DNA of 64,000 nucleotides from Pseudozobellia sp. WGM2. GTDB lineage: Bacteria; Bacteroidota; Bacteroidia; Flavobacteriales; Flavobacteriaceae. The notes below the pieces were generated by a model that saw only the letters and a program-made list of their open reading frames with translations, did not search any database and had not been told where the DNA came from. The position numbers and the translations under genes were made by a program. Of the stretch, positions 10,238 to 18,651 are shown in pieces (the first letter of the stretch is position 1; every line of letters starts with the position of its first letter). The stretch lies in the NCBI RefSeq assembly GCF_017810075.1, contig NZ_JADNYK010000011.1, positions 1 through 64,000 on the forward strand, given 5' to 3'.

Positions 10238-10984
10238 ATGAAGAATATCCCTACCTTGATTTTTATACTTTTTATTTCTTTTTATACCGCTGCGCAAAAT
10301 GGTGACCGTAATGTTTTGAGAGGTACGGTTTTATATAGAAATGTACCGGTGCCGAATGAAAATGTAATTAACATTACGACAGAGAATGCCGTAATTTCAA
10401 ATGATAAGGGTCAATTCGCCATTGACGCCAAAGTGGGTGATGAATTGGCGTTTACTGCTGTGAATTATCAGTTGAAGGTTATTAAAGTCACCAATGAAAT
10501 AATTGCAAATGGTCGTTTGGTCGTTGAAGTAAAAGAAAAGGTGACCGAGCTTGACGAAGTTGTGGTTACACCGGAGAATAGAGAACGGTTTTTAAAAGTA
10601 CAGAATCAAGAGTTCAAAGAAGTTGAATACGAAATAGACCGTTCTACCGAAGTGGAAAATGTGTCGCTGAGCCAAACGGAAAGGGGTATGCAAGACGGTT
10701 TAAACTTTGTCAATATTTTCAAGGCCTTGTCTAAAGTGGCCCAAAAAGATGGGCAGCAACGGCCGAAATTAAAAATGAGCGAAGTATTACGTCAGGTATA
10801 CGACGATGAATTTTTTGTGGTCGACCTAAAACTTTCACAGGCACAGATAGACGATTTTCTTACATATGTCGATGGCCGTGCGCCACAGTATGATCTGTTA
10901 TTGAAGAAGAACGAATTTCAATTGATCGATTTTTTGGTGACCGAGAGTGAATTTTATCGCGAACAAATGAATGAAGAAGAGTAG
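10238..10984 (+). CDS. Secreted protein with carboxypeptidase-D regulatory-like domain
   Basis: 248 residues with a signal peptide (MKNIPTLIFILFISFYTAAQ). Residues about 25-110 form a CarboxypepD_reg-like fold (VLRGTVLYRNVPVPNENVIN.., NDKGQFAIDAKVGDELAF, then TELDEVVV), as seen at the N-terminus of TonB-dependent receptors, but no barrel follows. The C-terminal half is charged and unrecognised. It overlaps the next gene, a related protein, by 14 bp, so the two are translationally coupled and may act as a pair in the periplasm. Precise function unknown. Confidence 0.85.
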   Translation: MKNIPTLIFILFISFYTAAQNGDRNVLRGTVLYRNVPVPNENVINITTENAVISNDKGQFAIDAKVGDELAFTAVNYQLKVIKVTNEIIANGRLVVEVKEKVTELDEVVVTPENRERFLKVQNQEFKEVEYEIDRSTEVENVSLSQTERGMQDGLNFVNIFKALSKVAQKDGQQRPKLKMSEVLRQVYDDEFFVVDLKLSQAQIDDFLTYVDGRAPQYDLLLKKNEFQLIDFLVTESEFYREQMNEEE

Positions 10985-11750
10985 TGTCTTTCTACTTATG
11001 TTATTTTGGTCTCTTACGTCGGTGGTGGCCCAAGACTTTTTTTCTGAAAAATTGGAAGGAAGGGTCTATAGTAAAGATGGCGATGTGGCGGCTACGCACG
11101 TATTGAACACCACTACCAAAAAGGCAACGATTACCGATATCAACGGTTTTTTTTCCATTGCAGTAAATCTTAACGACACTTTGGTATTTTCGGCGATACA
11201 GTATCGACGCAAAGAAATGGTCGTTACCCTTTCTGTGTTGGAAAGCAAGCTTTTAATGGTGCCTCTCGATGAAGCACTGACCGAGCTGGAAGAGGTAATT
11301 GTTATGCCCTATAACCTTTCGGGCGATGTGGGTCGCGATCTGAACCGTTTAAAAACGGAGCCTGTCGTTACGGCTTCTACGTTAGGGTTGCCAAATGCTT
11401 ATGCAGTTTTTCCAAGTCAGGCCGAACGCTTGCTGAACGAAGCGACTACGGGTGGAGGTATACCTTTTAATCCGATTATTAATGCCATCACCGGGCGTAC
11501 AAAAATGTTGAAATCACGGGTAGCAAGAAACGCGACCTACAACAGAACACAGCGAGTGCGTAGCTTTTATGCCGATTCTTTATATGTTTCTAGGTTTAAG
11601 ATTCCCGAAGATAAAATAGACGATTTTATGTATTTCTGTGAAATTGATCCTGTTTTTCAAGTTACCGTCGATACCCACGATCGTTTAAAGATATGGGAGT
11701 TTATGCGACGAAAGAGTATGGTTTACCGAAAAAACAACAATCACGATTGA
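10971..11750 (+). CDS. Second carboxypeptidase-regulatory-like secreted protein
   Basis: 259 residues, signal peptide ending near VVAQ, then a regulatory-like domain with the same plan as the preceding protein (LEGRVYSKDGDVAATHVLNTTTK, DINGFFSIAVNLNDTLVFSAI, TELEEVIV). Both proteins end in a similar element: SQAQIDDFLTYVD in the first and PEDKIDDFMYFCE here. They therefore look like ancient tandem duplicates. The start lies inside the previous gene (14-bp overlap). Probably periplasmic or outer-membrane associated; function unknown. Confidence 0.85.
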   Translation: MKKSSVFLLMLFWSLTSVVAQDFFSEKLEGRVYSKDGDVAATHVLNTTTKKATITDINGFFSIAVNLNDTLVFSAIQYRRKEMVVTLSVLESKLLMVPLDEALTELEEVIVMPYNLSGDVGRDLNRLKTEPVVTASTLGLPNAYAVFPSQAERLLNEATTGGGIPFNPIINAITGRTKMLKSRVARNATYNRTQRVRSFYADSLYVSRFKIPEDKIDDFMYFCEIDPVFQVTVDTHDRLKIWEFMRRKSMVYRKNNNHD

Positions 11751-11801
11751 TACCGTTTTGGCATAGGTTTTGTTTATTTTTGCAACCACTAAGGCCAGCA
11801 T

Positions 11802-12308
11802 ATGCAACACTTTAAAAAACTCTTCTTTCTTTTAGTCCTCCCCCTTTTTGCATTTACGGTAGCACATAAGTTTTATGTAAGTGTGACCAACGTAAATTTC
11901 TCTGAAAAAGATCAGGCTGTTCAGATTACGTCACGAATATTTATTGATGATTTCAATCGCCTGTTAATGGCGCGATATGATGTAGATGCCGAGCTTGATA
12001 CGGAAAAGGAATCAGAGCTTGCCGACGAATATATCGAGAAATACCTGCGTAGCAAATTTGTTGTTTCGATAAACGGAAAACCCATACAGTACAATTATAT
12101 CGGAAAAAAATACGACGCCGATGTGATGATATGTTTTATCGAAGTTGCAGATATAAATCTGACCGAATTGAAATCGATAGCCATTGAAAATGAAGTCTTG
12201 ACCGATCTTTTCGACGACCAACAAAATGTGGTTCACATCAATGTGAATGACAAAAAGAAAAGTTTTGTACTTCTTAAATCTCGTACTAAAGGAATGTTAA
12301 ACTTGTAA
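11802..12308 (+). CDS. DUF6702 family exported protein
   Basis: 168 residues. An N-terminal hydrophobic segment (residues 5-21) acts as a signal peptide and is followed by HKFYVSVTNVNFSEKDQAVQITSRIFIDDFN, the hallmark of the DUF6702 family of Bacteroidota, often labelled peptidase E without proof. It lies between the two regulatory-like proteins and an M1 peptidase, an arrangement I recall as common in Flavobacteriaceae, which hints at shared work in the periplasm. A TATTTTTG element at 11775-11782 may be its -7 box. Biochemical role unknown. Confidence 0.85.
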   Translation: MQHFKKLFFLLVLPLFAFTVAHKFYVSVTNVNFSEKDQAVQITSRIFIDDFNRLLMARYDVDAELDTEKESELADEYIEKYLRSKFVVSINGKPIQYNYIGKKYDADVMICFIEVADINLTELKSIAIENEVLTDLFDDQQNVVHINVNDKKKSFVLLKSRTKGMLNL

Positions 12309-12369
12309 CATTCAATTAACATATCCTTAAAAAACTTTATTTTTCACGGATTATAAACTAACGAAGAAT

Positions 12370-14682
12370 ATGAACAAATTCAAGTATCACATTTTTTCCG
12401 CTCTCTTTTTGTTCGCTACTTTATCAAGCGCTCAAGAGCAGCAAATGAAACAAGAAAGAGAACCGGGTCACTACAACCAAAGCAAGTTCAAGCAGCTTTA
12501 TGAAGAATTTGCAACCCCCAACGCCTACCGGTCTGCTTCAGGGGCGCCAGGTCCTGATTACTACCAACAACAGGCAGATTATGTTATGGATATCGAACTC
12601 GATGACAAAAATGCCAAAATTTATGGGGAAGAGACCATTACCTATACCAATAACTCACCCGATAACCTAGAATACCTATGGGTTCAGTTAGATCAGAATG
12701 TAAGGGCCAAAACCTCCAAATCACCTTTAAGAGATGGTGGTGGGGTACCTATGGCAGAGCAAGCCGGTAGTTTTGTCCAAAAATATATTACAGAACCTTT
12801 CGATGGTGGATTCGTAATCGAACATGTTAAAGATGCCAATGGCAAACCTTTGAAATATACGGTCAACCAAACGATGATGCGTATTGATATTCCGCAACCC
12901 TTAAAGAGCAAAGAACAAATTTCATTTTCTATTAAATGGAACTACAATATACCAGACCATACCGTTAATAGGGCACGTTCAGGGTACGAATATTTTCCTG
13001 AAGATGGCAACCGTGCCTATGTGATTGCACAGTTTTTTCCGAGAATGGCAGTATATAGCGATGTAGAAGGTTGGCAAAACCATCAATTCTGGGGTAGTGG
13101 TGAGTTTGCGCTCCCTTTCGGTGATTACGAAGTGAACATAACAGTACCCGATGATCATGTGCTCGATGCGACCGGAGTACTCCAAAACCGGAAAGATGTT
13201 TTTTCAAAGGAAATGATGAATCGTTACGAAAAAGCGAAAAAGTCGTACGACAAGCCGGTATTGATCGTTACCCAAGAAGAGGCCGAAGCAGCTGAAAAGA
13301 ATGTTTCAGAAAAGAAAAAAACCTGGAAGTTTAAAGCTAAGAACGTACGTGATTACGGTTTTGCCACTTCGCGTAAGTTTATTTGGGATATGCAAGCCGT
13401 TAAACTGGGCAATCGTGATGTAATGGCTATTTCAATGTACCCAAAAGAAGGTAATCCGCTATGGGAAGAGTATTCGACCAAGGCAGTGGCGCATACCTTA
13501 AAATCGTACTCGTCGCATACCTTTGATTACCCTTACCCCAAGGCAATTTCCGTTCATGCAAAGAACCAGGGTATGGAGTACCCGATGATATGCTGGAACT
13601 ATGGCAGACCTAATGAAGATGGTTCCTATTCTGATCGTGTAAAATATGGTATGATCAGTGTAATCATCCACGAAGTGGGGCACAACTTCTTTCCGATGAT
13701 CGTGAACTCCGACGAGCGTCAGTGGGGTTGGATGGACGAAGGTCTAGATACCTTTATGCAGTTTGTGGCCGAACAAGAATTCGGTGAAATTTATCCGGAA
13801 GCTATTGCGCCCAATAGCAAATATCCATCGCGTAGGGGAGAACCCTCTAAAATCGTGCCTTATATGAGCGGTGACCAGAGTACTATCGCTCCCATCATGT
13901 CCAACCCTGAAAATGTTTATCAGCTAGGACCAAATGCCTACGGAAAACCAGCTACGGCCTTGAATATTTTACGAGAAACGGTAATGGGAAGAGAACTTTT
14001 TGACCATGCCTTTAAGACGTATTCTCAACGATGGAAATTTAAACACCCAACACCGGAAGATTTTTTCAGAACGATGGAAGACGCTTCGGCCGTTGACCTT
14101 GATTGGTATTGGAGAGGATGGTTTTACACTACGGATTATGTGGATATTGGCGTGAAGGGAATCAAAAAATACTATGTGACCGACAAGCCAAGTAAAAAAA
14201 TGCAAGAATATATGGCCGCCCGTAACATTACGGAAGCTGAATTGCCTCCATTAGTTTATTTGGCAGAAGAAGGTAGTGAAGATGCCGACCCGAACCTAAA
14301 GGGAAAGGCACCGACCGAAAGTTCAAAGACCTTGAAAGAGTTCATGATGGACAATTTGACCGAAGCAGAGAGAGCCGCGGTAAAAGAGCCTAAGTATTTT
14401 TATGAGGTAACCTACGATAAACCAGGTGGCATTCCCATGCCATTGATCGCTGAGTATACCTATGCCGATGGCACAACTAAAAATATTACTTACCCCGCAG
14501 AAATATGGCGTAAGAACGATAAAGAGGTAAGTGTCGTAATTTCCTCTCAGGTTGAGCTTACGGGTATAGTAGTCGACCCTAAAATGGAGACTGCCGATAT
14601 AGACGTCACCAATAATGCTTGGCCTTCAAAAGAAACTCCGTCAGAGTTTGATGAGATGAAGGAGAATATCAAGGGTAAATAA
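12370..14682 (+). CDS. M1 family metallopeptidase (secreted aminopeptidase)
   Basis: 770 residues with a signal peptide (residues 1-21, ..LFATLSSAQ). The zinc site is intact: HEVGH at about residue 437 with the third ligand Glu in WGWMDEGLD, giving the gluzincin HExxH-x18-E pattern. NQGMEYP upstream stands in for the GAMEN substrate-binding motif of M1 enzymes. The N-terminal beta domain (DYVMDIELDDKNAKIYGEETITYTNN) precedes the catalytic domain; the last 150 residues are beta-rich. It likely trims peptides in the periplasm or at the surface. A terminator follows at 14705. Confidence 0.93.
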   Translation: MNKFKYHIFSALFLFATLSSAQEQQMKQEREPGHYNQSKFKQLYEEFATPNAYRSASGAPGPDYYQQQADYVMDIELDDKNAKIYGEETITYTNNSPDNLEYLWVQLDQNVRAKTSKSPLRDGGGVPMAEQAGSFVQKYITEPFDGGFVIEHVKDANGKPLKYTVNQTMMRIDIPQPLKSKEQISFSIKWNYNIPDHTVNRARSGYEYFPEDGNRAYVIAQFFPRMAVYSDVEGWQNHQFWGSGEFALPFGDYEVNITVPDDHVLDATGVLQNRKDVFSKEMMNRYEKAKKSYDKPVLIVTQEEAEAAEKNVSEKKKTWKFKAKNVRDYGFATSRKFIWDMQAVKLGNRDVMAISMYPKEGNPLWEEYSTKAVAHTLKSYSSHTFDYPYPKAISVHAKNQGMEYPMICWNYGRPNEDGSYSDRVKYGMISVIIHEVGHNFFPMIVNSDERQWGWMDEGLDTFMQFVAEQEFGEIYPEAIAPNSKYPSRRGEPSKIVPYMSGDQSTIAPIMSNPENVYQLGPNAYGKPATALNILRETVMGRELFDHAFKTYSQRWKFKHPTPEDFFRTMEDASAVDLDWYWRGWFYTTDYVDIGVKGIKKYYVTDKPSKKMQEYMAARNITEAELPPLVYLAEEGSEDADPNLKGKAPTESSKTLKEFMMDNLTEAERAAVKEPKYFYEVTYDKPGGIPMPLIAEYTYADGTTKNITYPAEIWRKNDKEVSVVISSQVELTGIVVDPKMETADIDVTNNAWPSKETPSEFDEMKENIKGK

Positions 14683-14704
14683 TTCGATATTTTTTTATTG
14701 ATAT

Positions 14705-14770
14705 AAGACCCGTTAGATTCTTTACTTTACCCAATGGAAGCGGTAATAAAAAAACCTAGCGGGTCTTTTT
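14705..14770 (+). terminator. Rho-independent terminator after the M1 peptidase
   Basis: Outer arms AAGACCCGTTAG and CTAGCGGGTCTT with one mismatch, inner arms TTTACC / GGTAA, followed by TTTT. It lies between the M1 peptidase and tatA. Confidence 0.8.
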
Positions 14771-14804
14771 ATGCAACGAACACAATCTTCACTATATTTG
14801 TCTT

Positions 14805-15143
14805 ATGTATTTGATGCAATTTCTTTTTATTAGTGGTGGAGAGATATTCTTTATCATGTTTATTGTGGTCATGGTATTCGGTGCCGATAAGATTCCGGGT
14901 ATTGCAAAGGGCCTTGGTAGCGGTATGCGCCAACTTAAAGATGCAACCGAAGATATTAAGCGTGAAATTCAAAAAAGTGCTGATAAGCAAGGCATAGATA
15001 CCAGTTTTGTCGATGATATCAAAAAGGATATCAATGACGTAAAAGAAAACCTGACTTCAGGTATTGGTACTGATATTAAAAAAGAAATCGACGAGGTAAA
15101 GAAGAACGTTGACGACGTTACGGGAACCATCAAAAGAAACTAG
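14805..15143 (+). CDS. tatA: Sec-independent translocase subunit TatA/TatE
   Basis: 112 residues: a short N-terminal membrane helix (FLFISGGEIFFIMFIVVMVFGADKIP) followed by the amphipathic helix IPGIAKGLGSGMRQLKDATEDIKREI and a charged tail, the standard TatA layout. TatA oligomers form the pore of the twin-arginine pathway for folded proteins. A TATATTTG box at 14793-14800 is only 4 bp upstream of this ATG, so translation may instead start at the ATG at 14814 on a nearly leaderless transcript. It is followed within 2 bp by a PAP2 gene, probably cotranscribed. Confidence 0.92.
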   Translation: MYLMQFLFISGGEIFFIMFIVVMVFGADKIPGIAKGLGSGMRQLKDATEDIKREIQKSADKQGIDTSFVDDIKKDINDVKENLTSGIGTDIKKEIDEVKKNVDDVTGTIKRN

Positions 15144-15145
15144 AT

Positions 15146-15730
15146 TTGCTCGAAAAGATTCTTGAAAAGATTCTTAAATGGGACAGTGATACTTTTGTCT
15201 ATCTCAATAACCTAGGTATAGAGGATTATGATGTTTTCTGGACTACTGTAACCAATTTCAATACTTGGATTCCCCTTTTTATTCTATTTATCGTATTGAT
15301 TTTCATAAAATATCCGAAGCGGGAAGCTTTCTTCGTAATCGGTACTATATTGGTGATGGCACTTTTTGTAAGTACGATTACCGATCTCACAAAATATTCG
15401 GTTGCACGCTTACGACCCAATAATGATGAGGAAATTAATACCCTTATCCGAATCTTAAAGACGCCAACGACCTATAGCTTTTTCTCTGGTCATTCCTCTA
15501 GTTCTTTCTCTATTACGACCTTGGTAGTGTTGTTTCTGAAAAACCGATTTAAGTGGAGCTGGTTGTTTTATATATGGCCCTTAATTTTTGTAATGAGCAG
15601 AATATTCGTCGGGGTTCATTTTCCAGTAGATATTATTGTAGGTAGTACGGTGGGTGTTCTTTCGGCCATTTTCTTCTATATGCTCTATACGCGATTTATA
15701 GCACCCTCGTTAGGGTTAGGCCATCCCTGA
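15146..15730 (+). CDS. PAP2 family phosphatase (membrane)
   Basis: 194 residues, starting at a TTG 2 bp after the tatA stop; no ATG is available before the conserved part. Several transmembrane helices and the PAP2 signature are visible: KYSVARLRP (first motif), SFFSGHSSSSFS (second, catalytic His) and SRIFVGVHFPVDIIVG (third). Such enzymes dephosphorylate phosphatidic acid, phosphatidylglycerophosphate, or undecaprenyl pyrophosphate at the membrane; the substrate cannot be told from sequence. The 3' end overlaps the convergent O-methyltransferase gene by 35 bp. Confidence 0.9.
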   Translation: MLEKILEKILKWDSDTFVYLNNLGIEDYDVFWTTVTNFNTWIPLFILFIVLIFIKYPKREAFFVIGTILVMALFVSTITDLTKYSVARLRPNNDEEINTLIRILKTPTTYSFFSGHSSSSFSITTLVVLFLKNRFKWSWLFYIWPLIFVMSRIFVGVHFPVDIIVGSTVGVLSAIFFYMLYTRFIAPSLGLGHP

Positions 15731-16337
15731 CCGGTAAGAGAACTGTTTCTACCCTTTTGTCTTCCTTCAATATCTTATTATAGTTTAGTAGTATAGGGGT
15801 CACTTTATCTTTTTTGTCGACAGGTTCTACCACTTTGCCCGACCAAAGCACATTATCGGATAGAATAACGCTTCCCGGCCGTGTTTTTTCGAGTACAAGT
15901 TCGAAATACTCGGGATAATCTTTTTTTTCAGCATCTATAAAAACGAGGTCAAAGGTGATATCTAGTTTAGGTATTATCGATTTGGCGTCTCCAGTGTGCT
16001 GCGATATTTGACTTCCGTAGCCGCTTTTATCAAAATATTTTCTTTGAATATCTTGAAGTTCTTCATTGATATCAATGGTGTGTAGCTGACCATCTGGTTG
16101 CATACCTTCGGCCAAGCAAATAGCTGAATAGCCAGTATAGGTGCCTATTTCTAAAATATTTTTTGGTGCAATAATTTTTGAGAGCATACTCAACACTCTA
16201 CCTTGAAAATGCCCGGTAAGCATTCGAGGTCTCAGTATTTTTAAGTGTGTTTCTCGGGTGAGTTCTTGAAGTATTTTTGGTTCATCTTCCGAGTTGCTCT
16301 GTATGTAATTCTCCAATACCGGCGATAGAAAGTGCAT
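15696..16337 (-). CDS. SAM-dependent O-methyltransferase (class I, COMT-like)
   Basis: 213 residues from the ATG at 16337 (MHFLSPVLENYI), the usual start of this family in flavobacteria; a 17-residue upstream extension in the open frame looks non-coding. Shows the SAM-binding motif LEIGTYTGYSAICLAEG, the acidic HTIDINEE strand and FDLVFIDAEKKDYPEYFE with metal-binding acidic residues, as in catechol and caffeoyl-CoA O-methyltransferases. Substrate unknown. It is transcribed toward the PAP2 gene and divergently from the GNAT gene. Confidence 0.92.
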   Translation of the reverse strand: MHFLSPVLENYIQSNSEDEPKILQELTRETHLKILRPRMLTGHFQGRVLSMLSKIIAPKNILEIGTYTGYSAICLAEGMQPDGQLHTIDINEELQDIQRKYFDKSGYGSQISQHTGDAKSIIPKLDITFDLVFIDAEKKDYPEYFELVLEKTRPGSVILSDNVLWSGKVVEPVDKKDKVTPILLNYNKILKEDKRVETVLLPVRDGLTLTRVL

Positions 16338-16403
16338 ATCACTTTTTGTGCAAATATATAGTACTTTAGAACTTCGAACACAGTACAAACAAGAAGTTGA
16401 TTA

Positions 16404-16901
16404 ATGGGAGAATTTTTTTTAAGAAAAGCCACGGTCTCAGATTTAGAACATCTTTTAAGATTTGAACAAGAAATTATTCGGGCAGAGCGGCGGTTCGACC
16501 CCACCATAAGAAAGGGCCAAATCAGCTATTACGATATTGAAGAATTAATTCTTAGTGATGAGGCAGAAGTATTGGTCATCGAGAACAAAGATAAGCTTGT
16601 AGCTTCGGGCTATGCTAAAATACGGGAAGCAAGACATTATTTAGACCATGAGGTGTATGCTTATCTAGGCTTTATGTATACCGATCCAGAGTGCAGAGGT
16701 ATGGGTTTAAATCGAAAAATTGTTGACGCCTTGCGAGAGTGGTCATACAACAGAGGGGTTAAAGAAGTTCGATTGACCGTATATCAAGAAAATTTGGGAG
16801 CTGTAAAAGCTTATGAAAAAGCAGGTTTTAAAAAGCATATAATCGAGATGCGATTAGAAGATGACAAACTTGACGAAGGGCCTACGGAATCGGCATCATA
16901 A
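16404..16901 (+). CDS. GNAT family N-acetyltransferase
   Basis: 165 residues with the GNAT fold: an N-terminal strand (EFFLRKATVSDLEHLLRFEQEII), the central YLGFMYTDPECRGMGLNRKIVDALREW region carrying the acetyl-CoA loop (R-G-M-G-L), and VRLTVYQENLGAVKAYEKAGFKK. It transfers an acetyl group from acetyl-CoA to an unknown amine. kynU follows 26 bp downstream and is probably in the same transcript, which does not by itself define a substrate. Confidence 0.9.
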   Translation: MGEFFLRKATVSDLEHLLRFEQEIIRAERRFDPTIRKGQISYYDIEELILSDEAEVLVIENKDKLVASGYAKIREARHYLDHEVYAYLGFMYTDPECRGMGLNRKIVDALREWSYNRGVKEVRLTVYQENLGAVKAYEKAGFKKHIIEMRLEDDKLDEGPTESAS

Positions 16902-16927
16902 TCGTATTTTTGAATAAACTTTTTTCT

Positions 16928-18199
16928 ATGCAGTTTGAAAATACGCTTGGGTTTGCCCAGTCGCTCGATAAAGCCGATTCTTTGGCAAAATATAGAGATG
17001 AATTTCATTTTCCTCAAGTAAATGGAAAGCAAGCCATCTATTTCACGGGAAACTCTTTGGGGTTGCAACCCAAACGTACCAAAAACTACATTGATGAGAT
17101 TATGACCGATTGGGCAGAGTTGGCAGTCGAAGGCCATTTTCACTCGAAAAAGCCTTGGTGGGACTATCATGAGCGGTTAGCGGAACCTATGGCAAAAGTC
17201 GTAGGGGCAAAGCCAGAAGAGGTCTGTGCGATGAACACACTGACCGTCAATTTACATTTGCTTATGGTAACCTTTTACAGGCCTACTAAAGAGCGTTACA
17301 AGATTATTTGTGAAGAAAAGGCATTTCCTTCCGATCAATACATGTTGCAAAGTCAGGTGAGGCATCATGGTTTTACACCTGAAGAGGCAATTGTAGAGGT
17401 AAAAAAGAGAGAAGGCGAGAACCATTGGCATACAGAAGATATCTTAAAAGTTATCGAAGATACAGGTGATGAGTTGGCCCTGGTTCTTATCGGTGGGGTC
17501 AATTATTATAATGGGCAGGTTTTCGATATGGAAACCATTACAACAGCGGGTAAAAAAGTTGGCGCTATGGTAGGCTGGGACCTTGCGCATGCTGCTGGTA
17601 ATATCGAGCTAAAGCTTCATGATTGGAATGCAGATTTTGCAGCTTGGTGCAGTTATAAATATATGAATAGTGGCCCGGGCAATGCTTCGGGAATTTTTAT
17701 TCATGAGAAGCATTTAGATAAAAAAGACATCAATCGTTTCGAAGGATGGTGGGGCACCAAAAAAGATTCTCGGTTTTTGATGAAACCCGAATTCGAAGCA
17801 CCAGCGTCTGCCGATGCTTGGCAACTAAGTAATCCGCCGGTATTGTCATTAGCACCGTATTTAGCTTCTTTAGAGATGTTTGAAGAAGTGGGTATGAAGG
17901 CGCTCATAGATAAACGAAATCTTATTGTATCATATCTAGAATATGTTCTGACTGAAATAGATAAACAGACCGAAGGATCCTTTGAAATAATTACACCTGA
18001 AGATCGAGGCTGTCAATTATCTGTTTTTTTGCATGGTCAAGGTAAAGAACTTTTCGATTATTTAATGAAGAACGGTGTTGTTATCGATTGGCGAGAGCCT
18101 AACGTAATACGCTTGGCGCCTGCGCCCTTCTATTGTTCTTTTGAAGATATGTTCAGGTTTGGCCAAATTCTGAAACAAGGTATACGCTCTCTGGCATGA
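16928..18199 (+). CDS. kynU: Kynureninase
   Basis: 423 residues from the ATG at 16928; a TTG 18 bp upstream is a weaker option. Fold-type I PLP enzyme with family motifs: YFTGNSLGLQPK near the N-terminus, HFHSKKPWWDYHE, VGWDLAHAAGN, and the Schiff-base lysine in WCSYKYMNSGPG. Kynureninase splits kynurenine or 3-hydroxykynurenine to anthranilate or 3-hydroxyanthranilate plus alanine. Together with kynurenine 3-monooxygenase at 25126 it shows an aerobic tryptophan degradation route, which can feed quinolinate and NAD. Other steps (dioxygenase, formamidase, 3-hydroxyanthranilate dioxygenase) are not in the window. Confidence 0.95.
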   Translation: MQFENTLGFAQSLDKADSLAKYRDEFHFPQVNGKQAIYFTGNSLGLQPKRTKNYIDEIMTDWAELAVEGHFHSKKPWWDYHERLAEPMAKVVGAKPEEVCAMNTLTVNLHLLMVTFYRPTKERYKIICEEKAFPSDQYMLQSQVRHHGFTPEEAIVEVKKREGENHWHTEDILKVIEDTGDELALVLIGGVNYYNGQVFDMETITTAGKKVGAMVGWDLAHAAGNIELKLHDWNADFAAWCSYKYMNSGPGNASGIFIHEKHLDKKDINRFEGWWGTKKDSRFLMKPEFEAPASADAWQLSNPPVLSLAPYLASLEMFEEVGMKALIDKRNLIVSYLEYVLTEIDKQTEGSFEIITPEDRGCQLSVFLHGQGKELFDYLMKNGVVIDWREPNVIRLAPAPFYCSFEDMFRFGQILKQGIRSLA

Positions 18200-18231
18200 G
18201 AGGTAGTGTCTTAATATAGAAATCGACTATT

Positions 18232-18615
18232 TTAAACAATTCGGCTCCTTAGTTTTTCAGTAATAAAAAGCATTTCTTCTTTTAGTTTGTCTTCATCAAT
18301 AGGTTTACTGATAATGTGCAAAGGGTCGGTTTTGCGGGCACGTTCTAGGGTAGGCCGGTCTGAATTTCCCGTTAGGAAAACAAATGGTATTTGATATTTG
18401 TCTTTTATCGTTTGCGCTAAATCAATACCGCTTAAAGAGCCTGATAGCCCAATATCTAAAAATATAATGTTCGGGGTGTTGGTCTCGATAAAAGAAAGAG
18501 TATCGGCACCGGTGTCGACAGCTCCCAGCACTTCATGACCTAAGGTGGTCAAGGCTTCTTCTAAAAACATTTGGATGATAAAATTATCTTCTACGATTAA
18601 AATACTTAAATCCAT
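18232..18615 (-). CDS. Single-domain response regulator
   Basis: 127 residues consisting of a receiver domain only: acidic pocket (ILIVEDN), phospho-acceptor Asp in IIFLDIGLSG at about residue 54, switch Thr in FVFLTGN and Lys in HIISKPID. No output domain is attached, so it must act by protein contact or phosphorelay. It lies 36 bp downstream of the Cache histidine kinase gene on the same strand and is the likely partner. Confidence 0.92.
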   Translation of the reverse strand: MDLSILIVEDNFIIQMFLEEALTTLGHEVLGAVDTGADTLSFIETNTPNIIFLDIGLSGSLSGIDLAQTIKDKYQIPFVFLTGNSDRPTLERARKTDPLHIISKPIDEDKLKEEMLFITEKLRSRIV

Positions 18616-18651
18616 ATAATCAATTATTCATCAAAATTTTAAAATTTCTAT

